From positions 50,679 to 114,678 of the forward strand of contig NZ_WOTH01000009.1 in the NCBI RefSeq assembly GCF_011516945.1: a stretch of 64,000 nt of DNA, given 5' to 3'. This DNA comes from Acetobacter estunensis (GTDB lineage Bacteria > Pseudomonadota > Alphaproteobacteria > Acetobacterales > Acetobacteraceae). The notes under the pieces are model-generated. The model worked only from the letters and a program-made list of their open reading frames with translations. It did not search any database and was not told the origin of the DNA. The stretch's first letter is position 1. Each line of letters begins with the position of its first letter. Below, in pieces: positions 27,592 through 40,055 of the stretch. A program made the position numbers and the translations under genes.

Positions 27592-28535
27592 ACGCTCAGC
27601 CCACACATGACCTGAAAGCCGCGCTCGGCGATGTGCGCGGGCGCGTGACCGCCGGACAGCCACTCGCCCCCCGCAGCTGGTTCCGCGTGGGAGGACCGGC
27701 GGAATGTCTGTTCCAGCCGGCCGACGCGGAAGATCTGGCCACTGGGCTCGCGCGTCTTTCGCCTGAACTCCCCGTCACGACGCTGGGCGCGTGTTCGAAC
27801 ATCATCATTCGCGATGGCGGCATTCCCGGTCTGGTGATCCGTCTGGGCGGTGCGTTCGCCGGGATCGAGGTGGAAAAAGACGGCCTGATCGCAGGCGGTG
27901 CCGCGCTGGATGCGACAGTTGCCGAAACGGCGGCCGCCAACGGTCTGGGTGGTCTGGAGTTTCTGGCGGGTATTCCCGGCTCCATCGGCGGTGCCGTTCG
28001 CATGAACGCCGGAGCCTATGGAGCCGATATGGCGGCCGTGCTCGACTGGGCCGAGATCGTGTCACGCGACGGCTCGCTCATGCGGCTCGACGTGGCGGCC
28101 CTACGCTTTGGCTATCGCCGCTCCGCTCTGCCTGACGGGGCCGTTGTGGTGCGGGCGCGGCTGCGGGCGCAACCGGCCGATCCAGCGGTCGTGGCTGGAC
28201 GCATCGGTGAAATCCGTGCCGCACGTGAAGGCTCCCAACCCGTCCGGGCAAGGACAGGCGGTTCGACCTTCCGCAATCCCGATCCGGCCGAAAGCCCGCT
28301 CATGGCCTGGCAACTGGTCGATGCAGCGGGATGTCGGGGGCTGACCATTGGCGGCGCGCAGGTGAGTGAGAAGCACTGCAACTTCCTCATCAACACAGGC
28401 ACCGCCACCGCGACCGATCTGGAAACGCTGGGCGAGACGGTGCGCAAGCGGGTGCAGGAGAAATCCGGCGTGACGCTGCATTGGGAAATCAAGCGGATCG
28501 GCCTGCCGAGATCCGAGAAGGAGACTGCGCAATGA
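27588..28535 (+). CDS. murB: UDP-N-acetylenolpyruvoylglucosamine reductase MurB
   Basis: FAD enzyme that reduces UDP-GlcNAc-enolpyruvate to UDP-MurNAc with NADPH. 315 residues. The FAD domain shows [17 protein letters not shown] and [48 protein letters not shown] near residue 122 is the family signature, followed by FGYRRSALP. The C-terminal part has GSTFRNPD with the catalytic serine region, then [22 protein letters not shown]. The start overlaps murC and the stop overlaps ddl, 4 bp each. Confidence 0.96.
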   Translation: MNAQPTHDLKAALGDVRGRVTAGQPLAPRSWFRVGGPAECLFQPADAEDLATGLARLSPELPVTTLGACSNIIIRDGGIPGLVIRLGGAFAGIEVEKDGLIAGGAALDATVAETAAANGLGGLEFLAGIPGSIGGAVRMNAGAYGADMAAVLDWAEIVSRDGSLMRLDVAALRFGYRRSALPDGAVVVRARLRAQPADPAVVAGRIGEIRAAREGSQPVRARTGGSTFRNPDPAESPLMAWQLVDAAGCRGLTIGGAQVSEKHCNFLINTGTATATDLETLGETVRKRVQEKSGVTLHWEIKRIGLPRSEKETAQ

Positions 28536-29506
28536 ACGGCAAGAAGGTCACGGTCCTTATGGGTGGTGCCTCCGCCGAGCGCGAGGTCAGTCTCTCTTCG
28601 GGCAAGGGCGTGATCGCGGCTCTGCGCGAGGCGGGCCATGACGCGCAGGGGCTGGACGTCACCCGCGATCTGGCGGCTCTCGTCGCCGGTCTGGCGGAGC
28701 AGAAGCCGGACGTCGTGTTCAATGCCCTGCACGGTCGCTTCGGCGAGGATGGAGCGGTGCAGGGCATTCTGGAATGGCTCGGCCTGCCCTACACCCATTC
28801 CGGCATCCGGGCGTCCGCCAACGCCATGGACAAGGACGCCTCGCGACAGGTGTTCATCGCCGCCGGATTGCCCGTGGCCGAGGGCCGCGTGCTGCCCGTC
28901 GCGGAACTGGCGGAGGCGGACCCACTCCCCTGCCCGTATGTTGTGAAGCCGCTGGATGAAGGCTCCTCCGTGGGGGTGTCCATCGTGCGTGAAGGCACCA
29001 ACCAGCGCGCGCATGTGGTCGAAACATGGACCTACGGGCCGCTGGCTCTGGTGGAGAGCTATGTGCCGGGGCGCGAGATCACAGTGGGTGTCCTCGATGG
29101 CGGCCCCGATGGTCCACGCGCTCTGACCGTGACGGACATCACACCCAACGCCGATAGCGGCCATGATTTCTACGATTATGCCGCCAAATACGGTGCAGGC
29201 GGCAGCCGCCACGCGCTCCCCGCCGTCATCCACCCGGACGCCTTCGCGCAGGCCTGCAAGGTGGCGGTGGAGGCGCATCGGGCGCTGGGCTGCACCGGCG
29301 CATCGCGCTCCGACTTTCGCTACGACGACACACAGAGCGGCGATGGCCCCGGACGACTGGTGCTTCTGGAAGTGAATACGCAGCCGGGCATGACGCCCAC
29401 CTCGCTCCTGCCCGAACAGGCGGCGTATTGCGGCATGTCCTATCCCGAGCTGTGTGACTGGCTGGTGCAGGACGCCCTTAATCGCGCGGAGACGGCCCAC
29501 CGATGA
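28532..29506 (+). CDS. ddl: D-alanine--D-alanine ligase
   Basis: ATP-grasp enzyme that makes D-Ala-D-Ala for MurF. 324 residues from ATG 28532. N-terminal VTVLMGGASAEREVSLSSG (about residue 5), then ALHGRFGEDGAVQGILEWLGLPYTHSG and AMDKDASRQVF. The ATP-binding KPLDEGSSVGVSIV lies near residue 141, and the C-terminal metal site LEVNTQPGMTPTSLLPEQA near 286. The Tyr in LPYTHSG agrees with a D-Ala-D-Ala rather than D-Ala-D-Lac enzyme. 4-bp overlaps connect murB and ftsQ. Confidence 0.96.
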   Translation: MNGKKVTVLMGGASAEREVSLSSGKGVIAALREAGHDAQGLDVTRDLAALVAGLAEQKPDVVFNALHGRFGEDGAVQGILEWLGLPYTHSGIRASANAMDKDASRQVFIAAGLPVAEGRVLPVAELAEADPLPCPYVVKPLDEGSSVGVSIVREGTNQRAHVVETWTYGPLALVESYVPGREITVGVLDGGPDGPRALTVTDITPNADSGHDFYDYAAKYGAGGSRHALPAVIHPDAFAQACKVAVEAHRALGCTGASRSDFRYDDTQSGDGPGRLVLLEVNTQPGMTPTSLLPEQAAYCGMSYPELCDWLVQDALNRAETAHR

Positions 29507-30540
29507 GCCGTCGCCACCATCCTCATGACAGCAGGGATACAGAAGGCGGAAACCGTTTCCGTCACACCAGTCGTGCGGATCGTCCGTCACGACTGGGCCT
29601 GTTCCTGCGCCGCCACAAACACGGCGTGCGGATGGTGGTGAGCTGTGCTGTTCTGGCAGGTGTGGGCTGGGGATTTCTCTCCTTTCACGGCACGCAAAAG
29701 GTTCTCGCACCTCTCACGACACGGATCGTGGCCAGTCTCCCGCTGAAGGTGACGGATATCCGCATCAAGGGGCAGAACCTCACCAATCCGGTGACCATCC
29801 ACGAGGCGCTGGGCATTGCGGTGGGCGACCCGATGCTGGGGTTCGACGTGAAGGCGGCCCGCGCGCGTCTGGACGCTCTGCCTTTCGTGGAACACGCCAG
29901 TGTGGAGCGCCATCTGTCGGGGCTGATCGTGGTACGGCTTGAGGAACGCCCTCCCTTTGCCGTGTGGCAGCACAAGGGGCAGTTCATTCTCATCGACCGT
30001 GACGGCAACCCGGTCCCCGACAAGGGCATGACAGGCAAGGACGCGCTGGCGTTCATGAAACTGCCGCTGGTTGTGGGTGACGGCGCGGATCGTGCCGCCG
30101 CGGAGTTTCTCGATGCGCTGGCCAAGGCGCCCGATGTAAAAGAGCGCATGACGGCGGCCACGCTTGTGGGCGAACGCCGCTGGTCGCTCATGCTGCGCGA
30201 CGGCACGACCGTCTATCTTCCGGAGGCCGCCGAAGTGCAGGCGCTCGACCGGCTGGAAATGCTTCAGAAACGATTCGCACTGCTTGATCGTCCCGTGGAA
30301 ATCATCGACCTTCGATTGCCCGATCGCCTGACCATCCGCGAGCGGCCTGCCCCCGCCTCTGACCTGCCCTCCGCAGACGGACAGGCGGGAACGGGCGGCA
30401 GCGCGACGCCCGATGAAGCCCTCCGCTCCGGGCAGGCGGAGAACAAAGGCAACGCAGCCGCGCCACGCCCAAAACCGTCAGACCCGGCGCGGAAGAAGGA
30501 CGACCACGTGGAGAGGATGGACGAGGAACTGCCCGCATGA
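29503..30540 (+). CDS. ftsQ: Cell division protein FtsQ
   Basis: Bitopic inner-membrane protein that links FtsA-side and periplasmic divisome parts through FtsB and FtsL. 345 residues. A basic, His/Arg-rich cytosolic part (1-40) precedes one membrane helix near residues 46-63. A POTRA domain near 82-152 begins KVTDIRIKGQNLTNPVTIHEALGI and includes VEHASVERHLSGLIVVRLEERPPFAVWQ, typical of FtsQ. The beta domain follows, then a long acidic/Ala/Pro tail (from about 285) that is probably disordered. ATGA overlaps on both ends join it to ddl and ftsA. Confidence 0.93.
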   Translation: MSRRHHPHDSRDTEGGNRFRHTSRADRPSRLGLFLRRHKHGVRMVVSCAVLAGVGWGFLSFHGTQKVLAPLTTRIVASLPLKVTDIRIKGQNLTNPVTIHEALGIAVGDPMLGFDVKAARARLDALPFVEHASVERHLSGLIVVRLEERPPFAVWQHKGQFILIDRDGNPVPDKGMTGKDALAFMKLPLVVGDGADRAAAEFLDALAKAPDVKERMTAATLVGERRWSLMLRDGTTVYLPEAAEVQALDRLEMLQKRFALLDRPVEIIDLRLPDRLTIRERPAPASDLPSADGQAGTGGSATPDEALRSGQAENKGNAAAPRPKPSDPARKKDDHVERMDEELPA

Positions 30541-31910
30541 ACGATCTTGGCCTCCCTTCCTCCCAATCTTCCGCCCTCGTCCTGAGCGGGCGCGATCATC
30601 GCGGACGCGGCATGGTCGGCAGCGGCGATGACCTGCGGGCGTCGTCACCGGGTAACGCGCCGCGCATTGCCCCACGCGCATGGCGTAGCGGACTGATCGG
30701 TGTGCTCGATATCGGCTCCACCAAGATCACCTGCCTGATCGGACGTGGGGAGCCCAACGGCACGCTGCGCGTTCTCGGGCACGGCTGGCTGCGCTCCAGC
30801 GGCGTGAAGAGCGGCGCGATTGTGGATCTCAAAGCGGCGGAAGCCATCATCCGCCACGTCGTCGGCAATGCCGAGCGTGAGGCCGAGCGCTCTCTGGACA
30901 AGGTGGTGGTCAACCTCTCCTGCGGTCATCCCGAAAGCCGGCTGTTCAATGTCCATTGGCCGATCGGCGGCCGGGAGATCACGGATGGGGACATTCGCCG
31001 TATCGTCACCGAAGGGCGGATGAAAGCCCAGCTCGAAGGACGCGCGGTCATCCATACGCTGCCGCTGGATTTTTCGGTGGACGAGACGGATGGCGTTACC
31101 GATCCGCGCGGGCACCTGTGCAACGAACTGCGCGCGCGCCTGCACGTCATCGATTCCTCCGCGACCGCCCTGCGCACGCTGGAGTCCCTCCTCGGTCGCG
31201 CCGAACTACGTATCGATGCTCTGGTTTCCGCGCCACTCGCCTCCGGTCTCGCGGTCACGGACGAGGATCAGCGGCTGGTCGGGACGACGGTCGTGGATAT
31301 GGGCGGCGGCACCACCTCACTGGCTGTCTTTGCAGATGGGCAGTTGCTTCACACCGCGCAGATTGGAGTGGGAGGCGAGCACGTGACGCGCGACATTGCG
31401 CGTGGACTGGGCACCTCCACCGACAATGCCGAACGCCTGAAAACCATGCACGGTCATGCCGATCTGTCCGCCGACGATGACGGGGTTACGATCCGCATTG
31501 AACGGCAGGGGCCGGATATGCCAAGTTTCGAGGCGATTCCCCGTGCGGTCTTGGGCGACATCATCCGCCCGCGTATTGAGGAAACATTCGAACTGGTCCG
31601 TGACCGTCTCGAAAGCGCAGCACTCGGGCGTCTTGCAGGCGGGCGCGTCATCCTCACGGGTGGCGGTTCGCTGCTTGATGGCGTGGGTTCTGTGGCAGCG
31701 CGTGTGCTCAACCGTCACGTGCGGTTGGGACGCCCCCAAGGCGTGATCGGCCTGCCCGATCAATGCGCGGCGGCGAGCTTTGCGACGACGGCCGGCCTGC
31801 TGATCTGGGCCGCCTCTGCCGAACGCCCCTTTGGCGACATCGAATTCACGGAAGAAAAGCCCACCGGGTTCTTCAGTCGACTCGTCTCATTCGTAAGGGA
31901 GCGTGTCTGA
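30537..31910 (+). CDS. ftsA: Cell division protein FtsA
   Basis: Actin-like ATPase that tethers FtsZ to the inner membrane and recruits later division proteins. 457 residues, with about 55 extra N-terminal residues before the actin fold. The phosphate-1 region GVLDIGSTKITCLIGRG lies near residue 57, phosphate-2 VVDMGGGTTSLAVFADG near 250, and the adenosine motif VILTGGGSLLDGV near 371. The C-terminus ends in an amphipathic helix, FFSRLVSFVRERV, the expected membrane-targeting sequence. The start overlaps ftsQ; a 110-bp gap to ftsZ follows. Confidence 0.95.
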   Translation: MNDLGLPSSQSSALVLSGRDHRGRGMVGSGDDLRASSPGNAPRIAPRAWRSGLIGVLDIGSTKITCLIGRGEPNGTLRVLGHGWLRSSGVKSGAIVDLKAAEAIIRHVVGNAEREAERSLDKVVVNLSCGHPESRLFNVHWPIGGREITDGDIRRIVTEGRMKAQLEGRAVIHTLPLDFSVDETDGVTDPRGHLCNELRARLHVIDSSATALRTLESLLGRAELRIDALVSAPLASGLAVTDEDQRLVGTTVVDMGGGTTSLAVFADGQLLHTAQIGVGGEHVTRDIARGLGTSTDNAERLKTMHGHADLSADDDGVTIRIERQGPDMPSFEAIPRAVLGDIIRPRIEETFELVRDRLESAALGRLAGGRVILTGGGSLLDGVGSVAARVLNRHVRLGRPQGVIGLPDQCAAASFATTAGLLIWAASAERPFGDIEFTEEKPTGFFSRLVSFVRERV

Positions 31911-32020
31911 TCCATTTTTTGGCACTATATTCATCAAAATAAGCATCTTTCTGTTTCACAGGCCGCATCGCGGGTATACCGTGACGGCTCCCCGCCTATG
32001 TCTCGTCCAAGGAAGCGCAG

Positions 32021-33517
32021 ATGACTCTCAACTTGACCGTCCCGCCTCAGAATCACTCCGATTTCACGCCCAAGATCACCGTGATCGGCGTTGGAGGCGG
32101 CGGCACCAATGCCGTCGACAACATGATTCTCGCGGACCTCAAGGGGGTTGAGTTCGTCGTCGCCAACACGGACGCGCAGCAGCTTTCCAACAGCCGCGCC
32201 GACCGCCGCATCCAGCTTGGCCCACATCTGACACAGGGACTGGGCGCGGGCGCAAAACCTGAGATCGGCCGGGCGGCGGCAGAAGAAGCGGGCGATGAAC
32301 TGGCGCGTCAGCTTGACGGCTCGCACATGGTGTTCGTCACGGCGGGAATGGGCGGCGGCACCGGCACGGGAGCGGCCCCCATCGTGGCGCGGATGGCGCG
32401 TGAGCGCGGCATCCTCACGGTGGGCGTGGTCACCAAACCGTTCAGCTTCGAAGGACCGCGCCGTGGACGCGCCGCCGAGGAAGGCATTGCCGAACTTCAG
32501 CAGTATGTCGACACGCTGATCGTCATTCCGAATCAGAACCTCTTCCGCATGGCCAATGAGCGCACGACCTACAAGGACGCGTTCAAGATGGCCGACAACG
32601 TCCTCTATATGGGCGTGCGTGGTGTGACCGACCTGATGATGGTCGATGGGCTGGTCAATCTCGATTTCGCGGATATCCGCACCGTTATGGCCGAGATGGG
32701 CAAGGCCATGATGGGCACGGGCGAGGCCGAGGGCGAAGACCGCGCCCGTCTGGCAGCGGAGGCGGCCATCTCCAACCCGCTACTGGAAGACACCTCCATG
32801 TCGGGCGCGCGTGGCCTGCTGATCAACATTACGGGTGGCGACGATCTCACCCTGTTCGAGGTGGATCAGGCCGCCAACCGCATTCGCGAGGAAGTGGCCG
32901 AGGACGCGAACATCATTTTTGGTTCCGCCATCGATTCCACGCTTGAAGGCAAAATCCGCGTGTCGGTCGTGGCCACCGGCATCGACATCCCTTCTGCCAA
33001 GCCGCATCTGGCCGTAGACAACGAGGCAACCGCTCCTCAAAGTGCTGCTGTCGGAAACGACGGCGCTGCGGCTTCCGCCGACCCGCAGGCGGCCTTCGGC
33101 ACCCCCGCTCAGCCCCACTCCACGCAGGCGAGCGAGGCCACCGCGCATTCCGGTCTGTTCCCACAATCCGCCATGCGGGCGGAGCCGCAGACAGCAGCTC
33201 CGGCAGAGACCGCCTCGCGCCACAGTTCTCCCCGCGCCGGCCTGTTCACAGATACCTCCCGCCCCACGCAGCCGCAGCCGCAGCCGCAGCCCCGGGTACC
33301 GGAGCCAGTGCAGCAGCCACGCAGCCTGTTCGGCCTGATGACGGGCGTTCTGCGTCGTCCGGCACCTGAACCTCAGGCGAAGCCCGCGCCTCAGGCATCG
33401 GCACCGCAGGTCAACGCGGCTCCCCGCGCGCCGCAGCCCGCCTCTCCGACCGTACGCCCGGCTCAAACGGACGATGGCGGTCTGGACATTCCGGCGTTCA
33501 TGCGCCGTCAGTCCTGA
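32021..33517 (+). CDS. ftsZ: Cell division GTPase FtsZ
   Basis: Tubulin-like GTPase that forms the cytokinetic ring. 498 residues. GTP-binding motifs: [17 protein letters not shown] near residue 19, the tubulin signature [12 protein letters not shown] near 109 and [27 protein letters not shown] near 195. From about residue 325 a Pro/Gln/Ala-rich linker of about 150 residues includes a run of PQ repeats. The protein ends with the conserved tail [12 protein letters not shown] that binds FtsA. The long linker is common in alphaproteobacteria. A strong terminator follows. Confidence 0.97.
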   Translation: MTLNLTVPPQNHSDFTPKITVIGVGGGGTNAVDNMILADLKGVEFVVANTDAQQLSNSRADRRIQLGPHLTQGLGAGAKPEIGRAAAEEAGDELARQLDGSHMVFVTAGMGGGTGTGAAPIVARMARERGILTVGVVTKPFSFEGPRRGRAAEEGIAELQQYVDTLIVIPNQNLFRMANERTTYKDAFKMADNVLYMGVRGVTDLMMVDGLVNLDFADIRTVMAEMGKAMMGTGEAEGEDRARLAAEAAISNPLLEDTSMSGARGLLINITGGDDLTLFEVDQAANRIREEVAEDANIIFGSAIDSTLEGKIRVSVVATGIDIPSAKPHLAVDNEATAPQSAAVGNDGAAASADPQAAFGTPAQPHSTQASEATAHSGLFPQSAMRAEPQTAAPAETASRHSSPRAGLFTDTSRPTQPQPQPQPRVPEPVQQPRSLFGLMTGVLRRPAPEPQAKPAPQASAPQVNAAPRAPQPASPTVRPAQTDDGGLDIPAFMRRQS

Positions 33518-33546
33518 CACAGCTTCCGTCCATGTGAATCATGGGA

Positions 33547-33585
33547 ATGGGCCGGGGGCGTAACGCCCCGGCCCATTTCTTTTTT
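33547..33585 (+). terminator. Intrinsic terminator after ftsZ
   Basis: A GC-rich hairpin reads ATGGGCCGGGGGCG, loop TAA, CGCCCCGGCCCAT, followed by TTCTTTTTT. It starts about 30 bp after the ftsZ stop and marks the end of the dcw operon. Confidence 0.9.
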
Positions 33586-33638
33586 GTGCACCCTGTGACA
33601 GATTGTATCCAATTCGTTGATTTAAAAGAAAAATTAGC

Positions 33639-33678
33639 TTCCAGTCTGGTAATAGGTCGCAATAAACAGTGACTGGAA
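33639..33678. promoter_or_regulatory. Inverted repeat upstream of lpxC
   Basis: TTCCAGTC (33639-33646) and GACTGGAA (33671-33678) form exact 8-bp arms around 24 bp. The AT-rich sequence just before, TTGATT at 33616 and onward, could carry the lpxC promoter. A regulatory role is only a suggestion. Confidence 0.3.
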
Positions 33679-33750
33679 CCATTGAAGTGGCCGCGTATTG
33701 TAGCTGCATGGTTCATGGGCCTATTTCCCATCACAATTGCGAGCATATTC

Positions 33751-34767
33751 ATGGACACCCTCAGCATTGATCCCATCATCATGGCGGAAGCAGACGATGA
33801 TGTGCTGGCGTCCATGACCGTGGACCTTCCCTCATCCGTATCCGTTCGTTCGAAACAGGTGTCATCACGCGCACCACGGCGGCGAACACTGCGCTTTCCC
33901 ATTTCCTGCACCGGCGTAGGACTGCACACGGGCTCTCCCATCCGTCTCGTTCTCGAACCGGCCGCAGCCGGGACCGGGATCGTGTTCCAGCGCATCGATA
34001 TTGCTGGAGCCGCACCGCTTCCGGCCCGTTACGATCATGTGGTGGACACACGCCTGAGCACAGTCATCGGTGATCCCACCGATCCTTTGCGCAACCGTAT
34101 CGCCACAATCGAACATCTGATGGCCGCACTTTGTGGAAGCCGCATCGATGATGTCCGGGTGCTGGTGGACGGTCCTGAAGTGCCGGTTCTCGATGGTTCC
34201 GCCGCCGATTTCGTCTTCCTCCTCGATTGCGCGGGCAGCGTGGAACAAAAAACGCAGCGGCGCGAAATCGAGATCAAGAGAACCGTGCGAGTGGAGGACG
34301 GCGACGCCTTCGCGCAGCTTCATCCCTGCGCCACGCAGCAACTGGACATGACCATCGACTTTCCGGCCCGCGCCATCGGTCGTCAGAATCTGAAGCTGGG
34401 GCTGGAAGACGGGACATTCCGCCGGGAACTGGCGACCTCCCGCACTTTTACCAACCGCGCGGAAATCGAGCATCTCCACCGGATCGGACTGGCGCGCGGC
34501 GGCTCTCTCAAAAACGCCGTAGTGGTGGACGATGACCGTATTCTCAATCCGGACGGTCTGCGCGTCCGTGACGAGTTCGTCCGGCACAAGATGCTGGACG
34601 CTGTGGGCGATCTCTTTCTTGCCGGTGGCTGGCTGAAGGCTCGCTTCGTGGGACACAAATCCGGCCATCGCCTGAATAATCTGCTGTTACGTGCCCTGTT
34701 TGCCGACAGCGCCAACTGGCGTGAAACCGGCTCTCTTCCCACGCAGGAAGACCGCCGCGCCGCCTGA
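33751..34767 (+). CDS. lpxC: UDP-3-O-acyl-N-acetylglucosamine deacetylase LpxC
   Basis: Zinc amidase for the committed step of lipid A synthesis. The conserved domain begins RTLRFPISCTGVGLHTG. Zinc ligands are visible: His in IEHLMAALCG, and the pair in VRHKMLDAVGDLFLAGG (HxxxD); FVGHKSGHRLNN supplies the catalytic-side His. VLDGSAADFVFLL and TFTNRAEIEHL are also typical. The start is uncertain: ATG 33751 gives 338 residues; TTG 33682 or ATG 33715 would add residues, and ATG 33781 would trim ten. About 45 residues precede the domain, more than in E. coli. Placement after ftsZ is as in enterobacteria. Confidence 0.92.
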   Translation: MDTLSIDPIIMAEADDDVLASMTVDLPSSVSVRSKQVSSRAPRRRTLRFPISCTGVGLHTGSPIRLVLEPAAAGTGIVFQRIDIAGAAPLPARYDHVVDTRLSTVIGDPTDPLRNRIATIEHLMAALCGSRIDDVRVLVDGPEVPVLDGSAADFVFLLDCAGSVEQKTQRREIEIKRTVRVEDGDAFAQLHPCATQQLDMTIDFPARAIGRQNLKLGLEDGTFRRELATSRTFTNRAEIEHLHRIGLARGGSLKNAVVVDDDRILNPDGLRVRDEFVRHKMLDAVGDLFLAGGWLKARFVGHKSGHRLNNLLLRALFADSANWRETGSLPTQEDRRAA

Positions 34768-34869
34768 ACTTTCCCATCCACAAGCGCAGGCGCATCAGGA
34801 AGCCTTCCGCCTGCAGGAATCCATGCTATACCGGCCTCAGTCTGAACACGCCGAACAGTGAGTTGATAC

Positions 34870-35928
34870 GTGCCGCAACCCTCCTCGCGCATCCCCCCCA
34901 GAGTGTCGTCGAGACTGGTTGTCACCATGGCCTGCGCAGCACTTCCCCTGCTTTCCGGCTGCTCGATGTTCAACAGCCAGAAAGAGAAACCTTCCGTCGC
35001 CATCGGCTCGGCGGACACGCTGTATAACAACGGCATCGATGCGCTGCGCACACGACGCTACAAGGTCGCAGCCGATCAGTTCGAAGCCTTGCAGCAGAAT
35101 TATCCCTATTCCGGCTACACCGCGAACGCGCAGTTGATGGAAGGCTACGCCTACTATCTGCGCAACAAATACCCCGAGGCGGCCCAGCAGCTCGATCGCT
35201 TCATCGAGTTGCATCCGACCAGCCCGGACGCGGCTTATGCCTTCTATCTTCTGGCCCTGTGCTATTATGAGCAGATCGGCGCCGTCAGCCGCGATCAGCA
35301 GATGACGGCCGAGGCCATGGCCCGTCTGCAGGACGTGATCGCCCGCTTCCCGCAGTCGAAATACGCCCGCGATGCGCAGCTGAAGATCGATCTCTGTCGT
35401 GACCATCTGGCTGGCAAGGAAATGCTTGTCGGACGCTATTATCAGCAGCAGCGCGCCTATCAGGCCGCCATCGGGCGCTATCAGCGCGTGTTGCAGGATT
35501 TCCAGACAACCAACCACGTGCCCGAAGCACTGGAACGGCTTGTGGAAGTCTATCTCGATCTCGGCCTGACGGATGAGGCCCGCCGCACCGGCGCGGTGCT
35601 GGCCTACAACTATCCTGACAGTCGCTGGTATCGCTACACCTACGACACCCTGAAATCCTACAAGCTGCTGACGGACAAAACACCGGCTCCGGGCAAGCTT
35701 GTCACGGCTCCCAAAACCGAAGCCGCAGGCACAACAGCAAGCCCCGCGCAGTCCGCAGCCCATAACGTAGGCCGCGCGGATGCGCCGCCATCCCTGTCTT
35801 CCGCGCCGGTCTCACCTGTGTCTTCCAGCGAACTGTCCTCTGACGGTGGCGGCTCGGCTCTGACCGGCAATCTTGGACATAGCGGCGTTCCGGCTTCGGC
35901 ACGCGGAGCACGCACCGGCGCACCGTGA
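34870..35928 (+). CDS. bamD: Outer membrane assembly lipoprotein BamD
   Basis: Lipoprotein of the Bam complex that, with BamA, inserts beta-barrels into the outer membrane. 352 residues from GTG 34870; ATG 34927 is an alternative. The signal sequence ends in lipobox LLSGC, so Cys is lipidated. TPR-like repeats follow (about 55-270): LYNNGIDALRTRRYKVAADQFEAL, YPYSGYTANAQLMEGYAYYLRNKYPEAAQQLDRF and HPTSPDAAYAFYLLALCYYEQI are typical of the family. The last about 75 residues are Ala/Ser/Pro-rich and beyond the usual length. Confidence 0.93.
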   Translation: MPQPSSRIPPRVSSRLVVTMACAALPLLSGCSMFNSQKEKPSVAIGSADTLYNNGIDALRTRRYKVAADQFEALQQNYPYSGYTANAQLMEGYAYYLRNKYPEAAQQLDRFIELHPTSPDAAYAFYLLALCYYEQIGAVSRDQQMTAEAMARLQDVIARFPQSKYARDAQLKIDLCRDHLAGKEMLVGRYYQQQRAYQAAIGRYQRVLQDFQTTNHVPEALERLVEVYLDLGLTDEARRTGAVLAYNYPDSRWYRYTYDTLKSYKLLTDKTPAPGKLVTAPKTEAAGTTASPAQSAAHNVGRADAPPSLSSAPVSPVSSSELSSDGGGSALTGNLGHSGVPASARGARTGAP

Positions 35929-36043
35929 GGCCAGTTCGGCGATCATCGCATCGGTCAGCCGCCGACAGGAATGGGGACAGGAAAGTCCCTGCTTGGGGCG
36001 CCCTCTTGCCTTTCATCTCTGAAAGGCGGGAAATGCAGTCGTC

Positions 36044-39843
<3,800 letters not shown>

Positions 39844-39862
39844 GCCGCAGCCGACTGCGATT

Positions 39863-39883
39863 TTTTGGAGTTTCTCTCCAAAA
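39863..39883. terminator. Intrinsic terminator after ligA
   Basis: TTTTGGAG, a 5-base loop, then CTCCAAAA form a perfect 8-bp stem 20 bp after the ligA stop. T and A runs on its flanks could let it act on either strand. Confidence 0.6.
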
Positions 39884-40055
39884 GACGAATTGCCGAACGC
39901 CCAAATCCCTGCCATGCTACCGGCCACCCGGGATCGGACAAGAACAAGAAACTGAAAACAACACCTGATTCCAGCGGAATGTGCCCAAACGGTTTTTTCC
40001 CCGGGAAAGGAAAGGCCGTTCGGAGGAGGCGCACCGCTCTCGGAGGGCGACGATC

